From the NCBI RefSeq assembly GCF_900156505.1, contig NZ_FTPR01000001.1, positions 806,001-870,000 on the forward strand: a DNA stretch of 64,000 nt. The letters run 5' to 3'. The position numbers were made by a program, and so were the translations under genes. Under the pieces are notes generated by a model, which saw only the letters and a list, made by a program, of their open reading frames with translations, did no database searches and was not told where the DNA came from. This document shows, piece by piece, positions 24,302-34,242 of this stretch (positions are counted from its first letter, which is position 1; each line of letters begins with the position of its first letter). This DNA comes from Yoonia rosea. GTDB taxonomy: Bacteria > Pseudomonadota > Alphaproteobacteria > Rhodobacterales > Rhodobacteraceae.

Positions 24302-24984
24302 CCCAGGGCGTAGCCTGCCCCGCGCACCGTGCGCACGGGATCAGCGCCGCCATTTTGCGTCAAAACCTTGCGCAACCGGCCCACATGCACATCAACGGTC
24401 CGGGTATCGACATAGATATCGCGGCCCCAGACACGATCGAGCAGCAGATCGCGTGACCACACGCGCCCGGGCTTTTCCATGAACGTCGACAGCAGACGAA
24501 ACTCGGTTGGCCCAAGCTTGAGTGCCACATCATTGCGCGTCACACGGTGGGTTTCCGCATCCAGCACAATGTCATCATAGGTCAGCACCTGCCCCACCGT
24601 TGCCGGACGCACACGGCGCAGCTGTGCGCGCACACGCGCCATAAGTTCGGACACGGAATAGGGTTTGACGACATAATCGTCAGCACCCGTTTCCAGCCCA
24701 CGGACTTTATCCACCTCTTCGGCGCGCGCCGACAGCATGATGATCGGGATCGCGCGGGTCTCATGGCTGATCTTCAGCCGCCGGCACACCTCGATCCCTG
24801 ACAGATTTGGCATCATCCAGTCCAGAACGATGACATCCGGCGCATCTTCGGCGACACAAAGCAGACCCTCTTCGCCGTTTTCGGCGCGGGTCACGCGAAA
24901 CCCTTCTGCTTCCAGATTATAGCCCAAGACCTCGCGCTGAGCGGCTTCGTCTTCGACAACCAAAACATGGGGATGTTGGGTCAT
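24298..24984 (-). CDS. phoB: Phosphate regulon response regulator PhoB
   Basis: The protein has 228 residues. Receiver domain with acidic pair ED at 11-12, phosphoacceptor Asp55 in VIVLDWMMPNLSG and a conserved VVKPYS switch Lys, then an OmpR/PhoB winged helix (LGPTEFRLLSTFMEKPGRVW, SRDLLLDRVWG, TVDVHVGRLRKVL). Phosphorylated by PhoR, it binds Pho boxes such as the one at 30587-30615. It begins four bases after phoU and ends the operon. Its stop overlaps the convergent gnd stop, so there is no room for a separate terminator between the genes. Confidence 0.95.
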   Translation of the reverse strand: MTQHPHVLVVEDEAAQREVLGYNLEAEGFRVTRAENGEEGLLCVAEDAPDVIVLDWMMPNLSGIEVCRRLKISHETRAIPIIMLSARAEEVDKVRGLETGADDYVVKPYSVSELMARVRAQLRRVRPATVGQVLTYDDIVLDAETHRVTRNDVALKLGPTEFRLLSTFMEKPGRVWSRDLLLDRVWGRDIYVDTRTVDVHVGRLRKVLTQNGGADPVRTVRGAGYALG

Positions 24985-24988
24985 TGGT

Positions 24989-25696
24989 TTAGCCCGGATC
25001 TGTCACATAAGCTGTTTTGTCACTTTTCGGCCGCGCCTCTTCCGGCATTTCACCGGTCACCAGATAGATGACCTGTTCGGCCATATTCGTGGTCAGATCG
25101 CCCATGCGCTCGATATTTTTTGCCATGAAATGCAGATGCATGCAGGGCGTAATATTGCGCGGGTCTTCCATCATGAATGTCAGAAACTCGCGGAAGAGCG
25201 CGTTATACATCTGATCCACTTCCTGATCGCGCTGGCGCACGTCCTCGGCCAGTTCCGCATCCCCGCGCAAATAGGCATCCAGCGTGTCCTTGAGCATCTG
25301 CTCAACCTCGCGCGCCATGCGCCGCAGGGCCGCGTCAGACCCGTTGACCGAGTTCATTTCGACAAGCACGCTTGTGCGTTTGGCGATATTCTTGGCGTAG
25401 TCGCCGATCCGCTCAAGCGATGCCGCAAGGCGAAGCACTGTAAGAACGGAGCGTAAGTCTTTGGAAACAGGGGCGCGCAGGGCAATGGTACGTGCGGCCT
25501 CGTCATTGATCTGGATCTCCAGCGCATCAATGCTCTTGTCGCCTTCGCGCACTTCTTCAGCCAGTTCGGTGTCACGGTCCGAAAGGGATTTGACCGCCTT
25601 GAGGATTGCCTCTTCAACCTGACCACCCATCTGCATGATCAGCGTGGTTATCCCTTCGAGATCACGGTCATAGGCCGACGAAATATGATCGTTCAT
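24989..25696 (-). CDS. phoU: Phosphate signalling regulator PhoU
   Basis: The protein has 235 residues and is all-helical. Both PhoU repeats are visible, with the metal-binding E/DxxxD-type signatures at ERIGDYAKNIAKRT and ERMGDLTTNMAEQV. It links the Pst transporter to PhoR and lowers signalling when phosphate is plentiful. It lies between pstB (12 bp upstream) and phoB (4 bp downstream), the standard order. Confidence 0.95.
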   Translation of the reverse strand: MNDHISSAYDRDLEGITTLIMQMGGQVEEAILKAVKSLSDRDTELAEEVREGDKSIDALEIQINDEAARTIALRAPVSKDLRSVLTVLRLAASLERIGDYAKNIAKRTSVLVEMNSVNGSDAALRRMAREVEQMLKDTLDAYLRGDAELAEDVRQRDQEVDQMYNALFREFLTFMMEDPRNITPCMHLHFMAKNIERMGDLTTNMAEQVIYLVTGEMPEEARPKSDKTAYVTDPG

Positions 25697-25708
25697 AGCG
25701 GTGTCTCC

Positions 25709-26509
25709 TTACCCGATCCGGCCGGAAATATAGCTTTCCGTCCGCGGGTCTTGCGGGTTGGTAAAAATCTTGTCGGTGTCATCGTATTCGACCAAGTTAC
25801 CAAGGTGGAAAAACGCGGTTTTCTGGCTTACACGGGCGGCCTGTTGCATCGAGTGGGTGACGATCACCACCGAATAGCTCTGGCGGAGCTCGTCGATCAG
25901 TTCCTCGACCTGCGCTGTGGCAATCGGGTCGAGCGCAGAACATGGCTCGTCCATCAGCAACACCTCGGGCGCAGTCGCGATGGCGCGCGCGATGCAAAGG
26001 CGCTGCTGCTGACCACCTGACAGGCCGGTGCCGGGCTTATCAAGCCGGTCCTTGGCCTCTTCCCAAAGGGCGGCCTTGCGCAGGGATTTTTCGACAATCA
26101 CGTCCAGATCAGCCTTGTTGCGGGCCAGACCGTGGATCTTCGGGCCGTAAGCCACATTATCATAGATCGACTTCGGGAACGGGTTCGGTTTTTGAAACAC
26201 CATGCCGACCTTGGCACGCAGCTGTACGGGATCAATGCGCGGGTCATAGATGTCTTCGCCGTCAATCAGGATGTCGCCCGATACTCGTGCGATATCAATG
26301 GTGTCGTTCATCCGGTTGAGACAGCGCAGGAAGGTCGATTTCCCGCAACCTGACGGGCCGATAAATGCTGTGACAGTATTGTCGGCGATCTCGACACTGA
26401 CATCCTTGATGGCATGTGTTTCGCCGTAATAGACTTGTACGCCGCGGGCGCTGATCTTGGAATCTTGCATCGTGCTCATCTTTCGGTCCACTGGTATCAT
26501 ATCTTTCAT
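25709..26509 (-). CDS. pstB: Phosphate ABC transporter ATP-binding protein PstB
   Basis: The protein has 266 residues. Walker [10 protein letters not shown], the PstB segment [12 protein letters not shown]-loop [19 protein letters not shown], signature [14 protein letters not shown] and Walker [14 protein letters not shown] are all present. It powers high-affinity phosphate import with PstC and PstA. The ATG at 26509 has GGAG at a seven-base spacing and follows the pstA stop directly; a Met at residue 11 is an alternative. Confidence 0.95.
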   Translation of the reverse strand: MKDMIPVDRKMSTMQDSKISARGVQVYYGETHAIKDVSVEIADNTVTAFIGPSGCGKSTFLRCLNRMNDTIDIARVSGDILIDGEDIYDPRIDPVQLRAKVGMVFQKPNPFPKSIYDNVAYGPKIHGLARNKADLDVIVEKSLRKAALWEEAKDRLDKPGTGLSGGQQQRLCIARAIATAPEVLLMDEPCSALDPIATAQVEELIDELRQSYSVVIVTHSMQQAARVSQKTAFFHLGNLVEYDDTDKIFTNPQDPRTESYISGRIG

Positions 26510-26519
26510 ATCTGGGCTC

Positions 26520-27860
26520 CTACCAACGGCGCTCGAATTTGCGGCGCAGGATGATTGCGATGATGTTCATGGTCAGCAGGAAGATCATCAAGATGATAAT
26601 CCCACCCCATGCTTTTTCAAAGAAGGCTTCGTCCGACCGGGCAGCCCAGGTGTAGATCTGCGCCGGCATCGCCGAGTTCGGATCAAGCAGGCCAGAAACC
26701 AACCCGTCAGGGTATTCACGCGCTACGTAACCCACCATACCGATCAGCAAGAGCGGGGCGGTTTCACCCAATGCCTGCGCCAGCCCGATGATCGTGCCGG
26801 TCAGGATACCAGGCATGGCTAGCGGCAGCACATGGTGAAAGACCGATTGCATCTTCGATGCCCCTACCCCCAGTGCCGCATCGCGGATGGATGGCGGGAC
26901 AGATTTCAACGACGCCCGCGTCGAGATCACGATTGTCGGCAACGTCATCAGCGTGAGCACAAGGCCACCGACCAGTGGCGCCGACTGCGGCAGATGCGCA
27001 AACTGGATAAATACGGCCAGCCCGAGAATACCGAACACGATGGACGGGACCGCCGCAAGGTTCGAGATATTCACCTCGATCAGGTCGGTCCAGCGGTTCT
27101 TTGGTGCAAACTCTTCCAGATAGATCGACGCGGCAACGCCGATGGGCAGCGACAAGAGCAGAACAACCATCATCATAAAGAAAGACCCGATGACCGATGC
27201 GCCTATCCCTGCGCCGCCGGGGTTATCAACACCGGTGTCCGTGCCGGTAATGAAATTCCAGTCAAATGCACTTCCGATGATGCCCGCATCGACCAGTGCA
27301 TCAACCAAATCAAGGTCGGCAACTTCTAAAAAGCGCCCGTCAACAACCATGTCTCGGGTCAGTTGGCCCTGCAAATAGCGGTCAACGCGGCTGGCCGCCG
27401 AAAGTTCAAAATCAACAGGTTGCCCGATCTGGTCGGGGTTTTCGCGATAGTATGTGCGCAGGTCACCGCCGACCTTACCCATCACACGCTCGATCGTATC
27501 GCCATCAAAATCCACGTCCATCCCACGCTCTTGCAGCGTCCGGGTGACGTCGTTCACAAAAAACTCTGTGTAGGCCGCGGTCTTGAGCATCTTGCTCTCG
27601 GCCTCGTCGAATTGTTCCTGTGTCAGCGTAAATTCAACATTCACAACCGTTTGCGTAAAGGCGGGCAGACCGCTGCGCAGGATCGAGACGACCAGGAAAA
27701 TCAGGAAAACCAGACCAACGATGATGGCCAGCAGCCCGTACATCTTGAACCGTGCCTCGGCCGCGTTGCGTTTCTTCATCAACGGGCTTTCGGAGAGCAG
27801 CGATCCATGCGCGGCCGGTGCGGCTTTCCCACCGGACATATCTGTTGCGGCGTCGGTCAT
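26520..27860 (-). CDS. pstA: Phosphate ABC transporter permease PstA
   Basis: The protein has 446 residues, longer than the ~290 typical of enteric PstA because of an N-terminal extension. The extension has one membrane helix ([20 protein letters not shown]) and a ~140-residue non-membrane part, as seen in many alphaproteobacterial homologues. The C-terminal half carries the usual helices and the EAA loop ([20 protein letters not shown]). It overlaps the pstC stop as ATGA. Confidence 0.93.
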   Translation of the reverse strand: MTDAATDMSGGKAAPAAHGSLLSESPLMKKRNAAEARFKMYGLLAIIVGLVFLIFLVVSILRSGLPAFTQTVVNVEFTLTQEQFDEAESKMLKTAAYTEFFVNDVTRTLQERGMDVDFDGDTIERVMGKVGGDLRTYYRENPDQIGQPVDFELSAASRVDRYLQGQLTRDMVVDGRFLEVADLDLVDALVDAGIIGSAFDWNFITGTDTGVDNPGGAGIGASVIGSFFMMMVVLLLSLPIGVAASIYLEEFAPKNRWTDLIEVNISNLAAVPSIVFGILGLAVFIQFAHLPQSAPLVGGLVLTLMTLPTIVISTRASLKSVPPSIRDAALGVGASKMQSVFHHVLPLAMPGILTGTIIGLAQALGETAPLLLIGMVGYVAREYPDGLVSGLLDPNSAMPAQIYTWAARSDEAFFEKAWGGIIILMIFLLTMNIIAIILRRKFERRW

Positions 27861-29338
27861 TCGTACTGCTCCCGGTACTTGCGGACGATGTAGAGGGCAA
27901 AGACGTTCAACCCGAGGGTCACGACAAACAGGCTGATCCCGAGGGCGAAGGCCACCAGCGCCACAGGCGAGGAAAAGTCGCTATCGCCGGTCAGCTGGCT
28001 GACGATTTTTGCCGTCACGGTTGTCATGGCATCAAAGGGGTTCATCGACAGACGCGCCGCAGCACCCGCCCCCAGCACCACGATCATCGTTTCCCCGATG
28101 GCCCGAGATGCGGCAAGCAGGATCGCACCCACAATACCGGGCAGCGCGGCGGGAATGATTACCTGACGCACGGTTTCGGAATGAGTCGCGCCAAGCCCGA
28201 GCGAGCCGTCGCGCATGGCTTGCGGCACAGCATTGATGATGTCATCCGACAAAGAACTGACAAAAGGGATCAGCATCATGCCCATCACAAGGCCTGCGGT
28301 CATTACGGCGGTACCGCCGGACATCCAGTTGACCCCCAACATCCCGCCTTCGCCAAAAACATCTACCAGCAGCGGCCCGACCGTCAGCAGTGCAAACAGA
28401 CCGTAAACGATGGTCGGGATACCGGCCAGCACCTCGAGCATCGGTTTGGCCACGGCCCGCACCGACTTGGAGGCATATTCTGACAGGTAAATGGCCGCGA
28501 AAAGCCCGATCGGCACGGCGACGAGAAGTGCAATGAACGAAATGTAGAGCGTGCCCCACAGCAGAGGCAATATCCCCAACTGGGATGACTGGCCGCGCCC
28601 TGAAAAACTGGGCGACCAGTTCAGACCAAAGAAGAAGTCGGCGGCCGGATAGAGCTTGAAGAACTCATAGGTGTTGAAGATCAACGACAGGACAATGCCG
28701 ACCGTTGTCAGGATCGCGATAGATGCGGCAAGGATCAGAACCGTCAAAATACCCTTTTCAACAACGTTGCGCGCGCGGTAGTCCCGCGTGATGACGCGCC
28801 ATGTCAAGACAAGACCGCCCAAGGCGATCGCGATCACAGCAATGGTCTTGAGCCAGTTGCCCGTCCACGCCATCTCTCTGTAACGCTGCGCTGCCTGCAA
28901 CGTCTCCGCGCTGACACCTGACCCAAGCGCCACCCCCACTTCGGCAAGTCGCTCGCGCACATCGGTGAAATCCGTCTGCATATCGGATGCGGCCTGTTCG
29001 GTCATGGCGCCTCGGGCCACAGCCACATCAAGCCCTTCGGCAACGCGGCGCACATCCGACATGATCAGGCCAAGCGAGCTGCCTTCTGCGATTGCCTCTT
29101 GGTCGATCATCCCCGAGACCGAATTGTTGATTATGAAAGGCTGCACGATCAGCCAGACAGCCAAGGCCACTGCGGCAGGGACAACAGCATTCAGCGCCGT
29201 GTTGGCGCCATAATAGTTGGGGAGCGAATGCAGATTGCGGCGGTCACCTTCGGCCGCGGCCATTGCACGGGCGCGCCCTGCAAAAAACCCGAGCACGCCA
29301 AGCACAGAAATGACCAGCAGGATCAGAGTGTTCGCCAT
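27857..29338 (-). CDS. pstC: Phosphate ABC transporter permease PstC
   Basis: The protein has 493 residues and also carries an N-terminal extension: a first helix (MANTLILLVISVLGVLGFFA), another at ~60-85 and an extracytoplasmic stretch before the conserved permease core. The core includes GTLYISFIALLVAVPIGLF, EVLAGIPTIVYGLFALLTVG and the coupling loop DGSLGLGATHSETVRQVI. The start is the ATG at 29338 with AGGGG upstream; the frame is open to 29368. It follows pstS after a strong stem-loop and overlaps pstA. Confidence 0.93.
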   Translation of the reverse strand: MANTLILLVISVLGVLGFFAGRARAMAAAEGDRRNLHSLPNYYGANTALNAVVPAAVALAVWLIVQPFIINNSVSGMIDQEAIAEGSSLGLIMSDVRRVAEGLDVAVARGAMTEQAASDMQTDFTDVRERLAEVGVALGSGVSAETLQAAQRYREMAWTGNWLKTIAVIAIALGGLVLTWRVITRDYRARNVVEKGILTVLILAASIAILTTVGIVLSLIFNTYEFFKLYPAADFFFGLNWSPSFSGRGQSSQLGILPLLWGTLYISFIALLVAVPIGLFAAIYLSEYASKSVRAVAKPMLEVLAGIPTIVYGLFALLTVGPLLVDVFGEGGMLGVNWMSGGTAVMTAGLVMGMMLIPFVSSLSDDIINAVPQAMRDGSLGLGATHSETVRQVIIPAALPGIVGAILLAASRAIGETMIVVLGAGAAARLSMNPFDAMTTVTAKIVSQLTGDSDFSSPVALVAFALGISLFVVTLGLNVFALYIVRKYREQYE

Positions 29339-29425
29339 TGATTGCCCCTTTTGCAGCGTTTCATCCACAAGCCCCGCAAGGCTTTGAGGACCGGATAAAT
29401 GCTACAACCGCATATTGAAAGGAAT

Positions 29426-29458
29426 TGTTCGGCCCCGGCGCGAAGCCGGGACCGAACA
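29426..29458 (-). terminator. Intercistronic stem-loop between pstS and pstC
   Basis: TGTTCGGCCCCGGC at 29426-29439 and GCCGGGACCGAACA at 29445-29458 form a 14-bp stem with one mismatch on the plus strand, which is a G-U wobble in the minus-strand transcript. The loop is five bases. It starts 14 bases after the pstS stop and has no U-tract, so it probably protects the pstS message and reduces downstream expression. Confidence 0.72.
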
Positions 29459-29472
29459 GAGCCGTATGGCTC

Positions 29473-30501
29473 TTAGTTCATTGTCACGTTGTTCATGACA
29501 GCCTGTTGTGTCGCAGCGAGCTCTGGGTCGGACACCAGACCGTAGGCCGCCAAAGGACCGGATGGACCCGCAACTTCGTCAGAGATGAAGAAGTTTGCGA
29601 ATTCCTGCAGGCCGGGGATCACACCGATATGTGCCGCCTTGATGTAGAAATACAGCGGGCGCGATACAGGGTAGACGCCTGCAGCGATTGTCTCGGTTGT
29701 TGGCTCAACACCGGACATTGTTGCCACTTTCAGCTTGTCTGTGTTGTTCTCGTAGAACGCCAGACCGAACACGCCGATGCCATTGGTGTTTGCGGCAATA
29801 CGCGCCAGTGTTTCTGTATAGTCGCCGTCAATGTCGACAGACCGACCGTCTGTGCGGACAGCCAGACATGCATCTTCTGCGTCATCTTCGGACATACCGC
29901 CAGCGATCATGGCTTCCATTGCACCCGTGGCTTCGCAGCCAGCGGCGATCACTTGCTCTTCGAACACTTCGCGTGTGCCGTGCTTGGTGCCCGGGATAAA
30001 CGCCAGAATGTCTGCATCTGGCAGATCAGCGTTGAAGTCGGACCATTTTGTGTGCGGGTTCTCAACCAGCGCGCCGTCAACCATGACCATGGGCGCCAGC
30101 GCGTTGAAGATGTCGGAAGGCTCGAATGCAGTGAATGCAGGACCGTCGATTTGCGATGCAAAGACGATGCCGTCATACCCGATGCGGACTTCGATGATGT
30201 CTGTCACACCGGCTTCGGCGCAGGCCGCAATCTCGTTCTCCCGAATGGCACGCGATGCATTTGCAATGTCGATGGTGTTTTCGCCGACACCTTCGCAGAA
30301 GCGCGCGAGACCCGCAGAAGAACCGCCGGATTCGACGACAGGTGCCGGAAAGTCAAAGTTGTCGCCGAATGCTTCGGCAACGATGGATGCATAGGGCAGC
30401 ACTGTGGAAGACCCCGCAACCTGCACGTTGTCACGTGCAAAAGAAGTTGTGGCAGTAAGGGCAATCGCCGCGGTCGTCGCGGTCAGCTTCATGAGAGACA
30501 T
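29473..30501 (-). CDS. pstS: Phosphate-binding periplasmic protein PstS
   Basis: The protein has 342 residues. Signal peptide MSLMKLTATTAAIALTATTS, cut after FA, then VQVAGSSTVLPYASIVAEAF, the phosphate-site start of PstS. Further binding-loop elements are VVESGGSSAGLARFCEG and DIANASRAI. The start is the ATG at 30501 with AGGAG upstream; the frame is open to 30552. The three-unit Pho box at 30587-30615 lies about 86 bases upstream, so strong induction under phosphate starvation is expected. It is followed by a stem-loop and pstC. Confidence 0.94.
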   Translation of the reverse strand: MSLMKLTATTAAIALTATTSFARDNVQVAGSSTVLPYASIVAEAFGDNFDFPAPVVESGGSSAGLARFCEGVGENTIDIANASRAIRENEIAACAEAGVTDIIEVRIGYDGIVFASQIDGPAFTAFEPSDIFNALAPMVMVDGALVENPHTKWSDFNADLPDADILAFIPGTKHGTREVFEEQVIAAGCEATGAMEAMIAGGMSEDDAEDACLAVRTDGRSVDIDGDYTETLARIAANTNGIGVFGLAFYENNTDKLKVATMSGVEPTTETIAAGVYPVSRPLYFYIKAAHIGVIPGLQEFANFFISDEVAGPSGPLAAYGLVSDPELAATQQAVMNNVTMN

Positions 30502-30586
30502 AAAAACACTCCTGTCTGTCAGGTTTCGGTGAAGCGCGAGCCGCCCCACCATCGCGGCCCGTCTATGCCGCCTTCCCGAAGCTTTT

Positions 30587-30615
30587 GTGACACTTATGTA
30601 AAAGTTTTATGACAG
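30587..30615 (-). promoter_or_regulatory. Pho box with three 7-bp units upstream of pstS
   Basis: On the minus strand three units follow each other with four-base A/T spacers: CTGTCAT (30615-30609), CTTTTAC (30604-30598) and GTGTCAC (30593-30587). The first two match the classical 18-bp Pho box (CTGTCAT-N4-CTGTCAC), the second unit being the weakest. The first unit overlaps the final codon and the TAA of phoR. PhoB binding here should drive pstSCAB-phoU-phoB. Confidence 0.85.
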
Positions 30616-31644
30616 TCGGGCCGTTGGCAGAAAAACTGACACAGTGGTCCCCTCTCCCAGCTGGCTTTCGATCGTCATGCGCCCGCGATGCCGGTTGATG
30701 ATGTGTTTGACAATCGCAAGCCCGAGACCGGTGCCGCCCACCTCGCGCGACCTGTGGTTATCAACGCGGTAGAATCGTTCGGTCAAGCGCGCCAGATGAT
30801 GTTCGGCAATGCCCTCGCCTTTGTCTGTCACTGTGATTTGGACCGCTTCCGCGCGCAAGCGCTGGTGCATGGTGCGCGGCATCAGCGCCACCCTTACCTC
30901 TTTTCCGGTCGCCCCGTATTTGATCGCGTTCTCCACCAGATTGGTAAACACCTGCACCAACTGCCCCGCATCACCCGGAACGGTTTCTTCGCCTGCAACC
31001 AGAGCAAGGGCAACCGAAACACCCGCCGCCGCTGCCTGCGGTTCTAACCCCTTGATCACCGAGGCCAGCAATGCGCCCAGTTCCACCTTTTCGCGGGGCC
31101 GGACCCGTTCATCCTCTTCCACGCGGGTCAGTGACATCAGATCATCCACGAGCCTGCGCATCCGGTTCGCTTCATGTGCCATGATGTCCAGAAACCGCGT
31201 CCTCGCGACCGGATCATCCTTTGCCGCCCCATTCAATGTTTCAATAAAGCCCAGCAAGGCGGTCAGGGGCGTACGCAACTCATGGCTGACATTGGCCACA
31301 AAATCGCGGCGCATCTGACCCGCCTCTTCCGAGGCTGTCTGATCTTCAAATGTCAAAACAATATCCCTTTGCGCCGCGGCAACACTCACTTTGTAGATCA
31401 CGTCCTTGGACCCTGATCGTCCGGTATAGCGGACGGATGCGCCCTCACCGGTCCGCCGTGTCTCGGCAATGGCGGCAAGGACCGCTGGTTGTCGCAGAGC
31501 GGTGATATAGTGCTTTCCCAACAGGTCCGGCCCAAGAATCACATCGACCGTCGCGTTTGATGCGCGCACGCGCTCATCCTGGCCGATCACCAGGACCGGC
31601 ATTGGAAAGGCTTGGATGATGGAAACAATTTGTTCGAGCGTCAT
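30607..31644 (-). CDS. phoR: Phosphate regulon sensor kinase PhoR, without membrane segments
   Basis: The protein has 345 residues: PAS domain (~1-100), dimerisation domain with phosphoacceptor His121 in NVSHELRTPLTALLGF, and ATPase domain (VFTNLVENAIKYGA, VTDKGEGIAEHHL, GGTGLGLAIVKHI). Classical PhoR has N-terminal membrane helices, but none is found here. A TAG lies in frame four codons upstream of the ATG, so the protein is not simply called too short. It may sit on the membrane only through PstA/PstC or PhoU. It precedes pstS, and the Pho box starts in its last codons. Confidence 0.9.
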   Translation of the reverse strand: MTLEQIVSIIQAFPMPVLVIGQDERVRASNATVDVILGPDLLGKHYITALRQPAVLAAIAETRRTGEGASVRYTGRSGSKDVIYKVSVAAAQRDIVLTFEDQTASEEAGQMRRDFVANVSHELRTPLTALLGFIETLNGAAKDDPVARTRFLDIMAHEANRMRRLVDDLMSLTRVEEDERVRPREKVELGALLASVIKGLEPQAAAAGVSVALALVAGEETVPGDAGQLVQVFTNLVENAIKYGATGKEVRVALMPRTMHQRLRAEAVQITVTDKGEGIAEHHLARLTERFYRVDNHRSREVGGTGLGLAIVKHIINRHRGRMTIESQLGEGTTVSVFLPTARLS

Positions 31645-31795
31645 GCGTTTTTCCTAAAGCGTTTCAATGAAGTCGGAAAGCCTGAGACAACATGCCTCAC
31701 CAAAGTAGCAGATTTGGCGCAATCGTGAGTTGAAACACCGATTAAAAATTTCATAGTGGGAGTTACTATTTCTCATTACGTGACATGGTTTATGA

Positions 31796-32188
31796 ATGCA
31801 AAATTCTGCACGGCATCCATCCGCTGTCTTTCCCGCACCTGAGTTAGCGTCGGCTGATCGGATATTAGTGATCGGAAATCTGTCGCGATGGAGCGCCGAG
31901 GGCCGCAGTGTCGTCCCGTTTGAGAATGTACAATTTATTGATCCATCTCGTTTAACGGCCGAACTGCTTGATGCAGTGAATCCAGATTTGATCCTGTCAC
32001 CTCTTTGGGGGGACGCGTTTGATGTGATTGACGTGGCGCAGCAGTTGGTCGGATTGGGCTATCAAGGCCGGTATCGTGCCATTAGCGAAAATATGCCGGA
32101 TGTCGCCATGATCCTCAAAGAAGTCCGCACGCAAGCTGAGGGGCTCGACTTCGACCTGTTGTCGCTGCCGCCACCCTGTCAGAAATAG
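31796..32188 (+). CDS. Hypothetical protein, small Rossmann/receiver-like fold
   Basis: The protein has 130 residues. RILVIGNLSRWSAEGRSVVP, a central NPDLILSPLWGDAFDVIDVA and LGYQGRYRAISENMPD give an alternating beta/alpha pattern resembling a degenerate receiver domain, without a phosphoacceptor pattern I can identify. I believe similar short proteins occur in other Rhodobacterales, but no function is known to me. There is no clear ribosome binding site, so the start is uncertain. The stop abuts that of the convergent carbonic anhydrase-family gene. Confidence 0.6.
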   Translation: MQNSARHPSAVFPAPELASADRILVIGNLSRWSAEGRSVVPFENVQFIDPSRLTAELLDAVNPDLILSPLWGDAFDVIDVAQQLVGLGYQGRYRAISENMPDVAMILKEVRTQAEGLDFDLLSLPPPCQK

Positions 32189-32713
32189 TCAGGACAGTTG
32201 CTTGAGGTCACGCCGGAAGCGCGCGGCGTTTTCCTGATAATGCAGGGCCGATAACCGCAGTCCGGCAATCGCCTCGGCGTCCAGTTCCCGCACGACTTTG
32301 CCCGGGGCACCCATCACAAGGCTGCCATCGGGGATCACTTTGTTTTCCGTAATCAACGCACCTGCACCAATCAGGCAGTTGCGGCCTATGACGGCCCCGT
32401 TCAGGATCGTGGCACCCATACCGATCAGGGTGTTTTCCCCGATCACACAGCCGTGCAGCATGACCTTATGGCCGATGGTACAGCCAGGCCCAATTATAAG
32501 CGGAGATCCCATATCGGTGTGCATCACGGTATTTTCCTGCACATTGGTCCCTGCACCCACTGTGATCCGCTCATTATCACCGCGCAGGGTGCTGCCGAAC
32601 CAAACGGAGGTCTTTTCTTCCAGCACAATGTCGCCAATCAAGTGACAACCCGGCGCGACCCAGGCATCATCCGCGATCTGTGGGGCGATTTCACCCAAAG
32701 CGTAAAGGCTCAT
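32189..32713 (-). CDS. Gamma-carbonic anhydrase-family hexapeptide-repeat protein
   Basis: The protein has 174 residues forming a left-handed beta helix from repeats of the [LIV]-G-x-x type ([44 protein letters not shown]). Metal-ligand His residues are seen in VMHTDMG and IGHKVMLHG. The family includes gamma-class carbonic anhydrases and PaaY-like thioesterases; which activity applies is not decidable here. The start overlaps the gmk stop as ATGA, so it is expressed with gmk and yicC. Confidence 0.85.
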   Translation of the reverse strand: MSLYALGEIAPQIADDAWVAPGCHLIGDIVLEEKTSVWFGSTLRGDNERITVGAGTNVQENTVMHTDMGSPLIIGPGCTIGHKVMLHGCVIGENTLIGMGATILNGAVIGRNCLIGAGALITENKVIPDGSLVMGAPGKVVRELDAEAIAGLRLSALHYQENAARFRRDLKQLS

Positions 32714-33348
32714 GATCTTTCTCCAAATTCGGTCTGCAAGGTGCGCACATGATCCACCAATTGCGGTTGCTGAGAGCGGCGCAGACGCTCGGCGCTGATG
32801 ATCGTCTTGAGCTGCTCTTCGGTCTTGTCCAGATCATCATTCACAAGGACATAGTCATAGCCGTCCCAATGGCTGATCTCGTCCCAGCTTTTCTGCATCC
32901 GGCCTTCAATCACCTCGGGTGTATCCTGACCACGGCTGACAAGACGCCGGTGAAGTTCTGTAATGGATGGGGGCAGGATAAAGATCGACAGGACATGTTC
33001 CTGCAACGATGAGTTGCTGATCTGCTGTGCGCCCTGCCAGTCGATGTCGAACAGCACATCGCGCCCGCTGTCGATGGCCGCTTTCACTGGGGCCTTGGGC
33101 GATCCGTAGTAGTTCCCGAAAACCCGCGCATGTTCGAGCATCTCTTGGGCGGCAACCTGCGCCTGAAACTCGGGCACCGAGACAAAGAAATAATCTTTGC
33201 CGTTCTCCTCACCCTCACGCGGCGCGCGTGTTGTGGCCGACACCGAAAACCGCAGTGTGTCATCCCACGCCCGCAGCCGGCCTGCCAGCGTGGATTTCCC
33301 AGCCCCCGAGGGTGACGACAGGATGATCAATAGGCCGCGTCGGGTCAT
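32710..33348 (-). CDS. gmk: Guanylate kinase
   Basis: The protein has 212 residues. P-loop [13 protein letters not shown] near the N-terminus, GMP-binding [20 protein letters not shown], and [13 protein letters not shown] are all present. It converts GMP to GDP with ATP. It begins three bases after yicC and overlaps the carbonic anhydrase-family gene; the yicC-gmk pair is common in proteobacteria. Confidence 0.96.
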   Translation of the reverse strand: MTRRGLLIILSSPSGAGKSTLAGRLRAWDDTLRFSVSATTRAPREGEENGKDYFFVSVPEFQAQVAAQEMLEHARVFGNYYGSPKAPVKAAIDSGRDVLFDIDWQGAQQISNSSLQEHVLSIFILPPSITELHRRLVSRGQDTPEVIEGRMQKSWDEISHWDGYDYVLVNDDLDKTEEQLKTIISAERLRRSQQPQLVDHVRTLQTEFGERS

Positions 33349-33351
33349 GTC

Positions 33352-34242
33352 TTACTCCACATTCTGTATCTGCTCGCGCATCTGGTCGATCACTGCCTTG
33401 AGATCAAGGCCGATGGCCGTCAGCGGTGCTGCCTGCGCTTTGGCGCAAAGTGTATTGGCTTCACGGTTGAATTCCTGTGCCAGAAAATCAAGCTTCCGGC
33501 CCGCAGGTTTGGGTTCGTCCAAGAGTGCCCGCGCCGCTGCAACATGCGCTTTCAGGCGGTCGATTTCCTCGGTCACATCCGACTTTACGGCCAGGAGGGC
33601 CAGTTCCTGTGCCACGCGCGCGGGTTCAACCTCGGCCACATCGTCCAACACACGGCGCAGTGCAGCAGTCAGGTTTGCTTTGACCTGCGGCGCACGGGCC
33701 TCGGCGGCTTGGGCGGCCGCTGCGATCAAACCGGCAATCTGGTCCAACTGATCGCGGATCACCGCCGCAAGGGCAGCCCCCTCGCGCGCGCGCATGTCAA
33801 CGAAATCGGCGACCAGAGGGGCAATATCGTCAATCAACGCCTGCGCCAAAGCTGCGGCATCATCCTCGGGCTTGGCAGGGATCAATACGCCGCGCTGCGC
33901 CAGAACATCCGCCGCCGTTGGTTGGCCAAGCGTGACACCCATGGCAAAAGCACGTTCCTGCACCAAGTCCAGCGCTGTGAGCACTGCATCAAGATAGGCT
34001 TCATCCACGGCCAGTGCACCTGTCGCGTCCTCACGCTGCAATCGCAGGTTCACAGTGACATTCCCGCGCGACAGCGCCTTGCCTAATGCGGCGCGCAGTG
34101 CTGGTTCCAGCCCCTCAATCCCGTCAGGCAATCGCAACCGTATGTCCAGCCCCCGCGCATTGACCCCCCGCATTTCCCACGCCCATGAGGCCGTATCAGA
34201 TGCGCCTGTCCGGCTTGCGAAGGCTGTCATAGAGTGTGTCAT
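33352..34242 (-). CDS. yicC: YicC-family endoribonuclease-like protein
   Basis: The protein has 296 residues. Conserved N-terminus MTHSMTAFASRTGASDTASW with ELRS-like continuation EMRGVNARGLDIRLRLPDGI, and C-terminus AGRKLDFLAQEFNREANTLC, the diagnostic YicC segment. E. coli YicC is reported as an endoribonuclease. The start is the ATG at 34242; the frame continues to 34275 without family similarity. It is the first gene of the yicC-gmk-carbonic anhydrase unit. Confidence 0.92.
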   Translation of the reverse strand: MTHSMTAFASRTGASDTASWAWEMRGVNARGLDIRLRLPDGIEGLEPALRAALGKALSRGNVTVNLRLQREDATGALAVDEAYLDAVLTALDLVQERAFAMGVTLGQPTAADVLAQRGVLIPAKPEDDAAALAQALIDDIAPLVADFVDMRAREGAALAAVIRDQLDQIAGLIAAAAQAAEARAPQVKANLTAALRRVLDDVAEVEPARVAQELALLAVKSDVTEEIDRLKAHVAAARALLDEPKPAGRKLDFLAQEFNREANTLCAKAQAAPLTAIGLDLKAVIDQMREQIQNVE

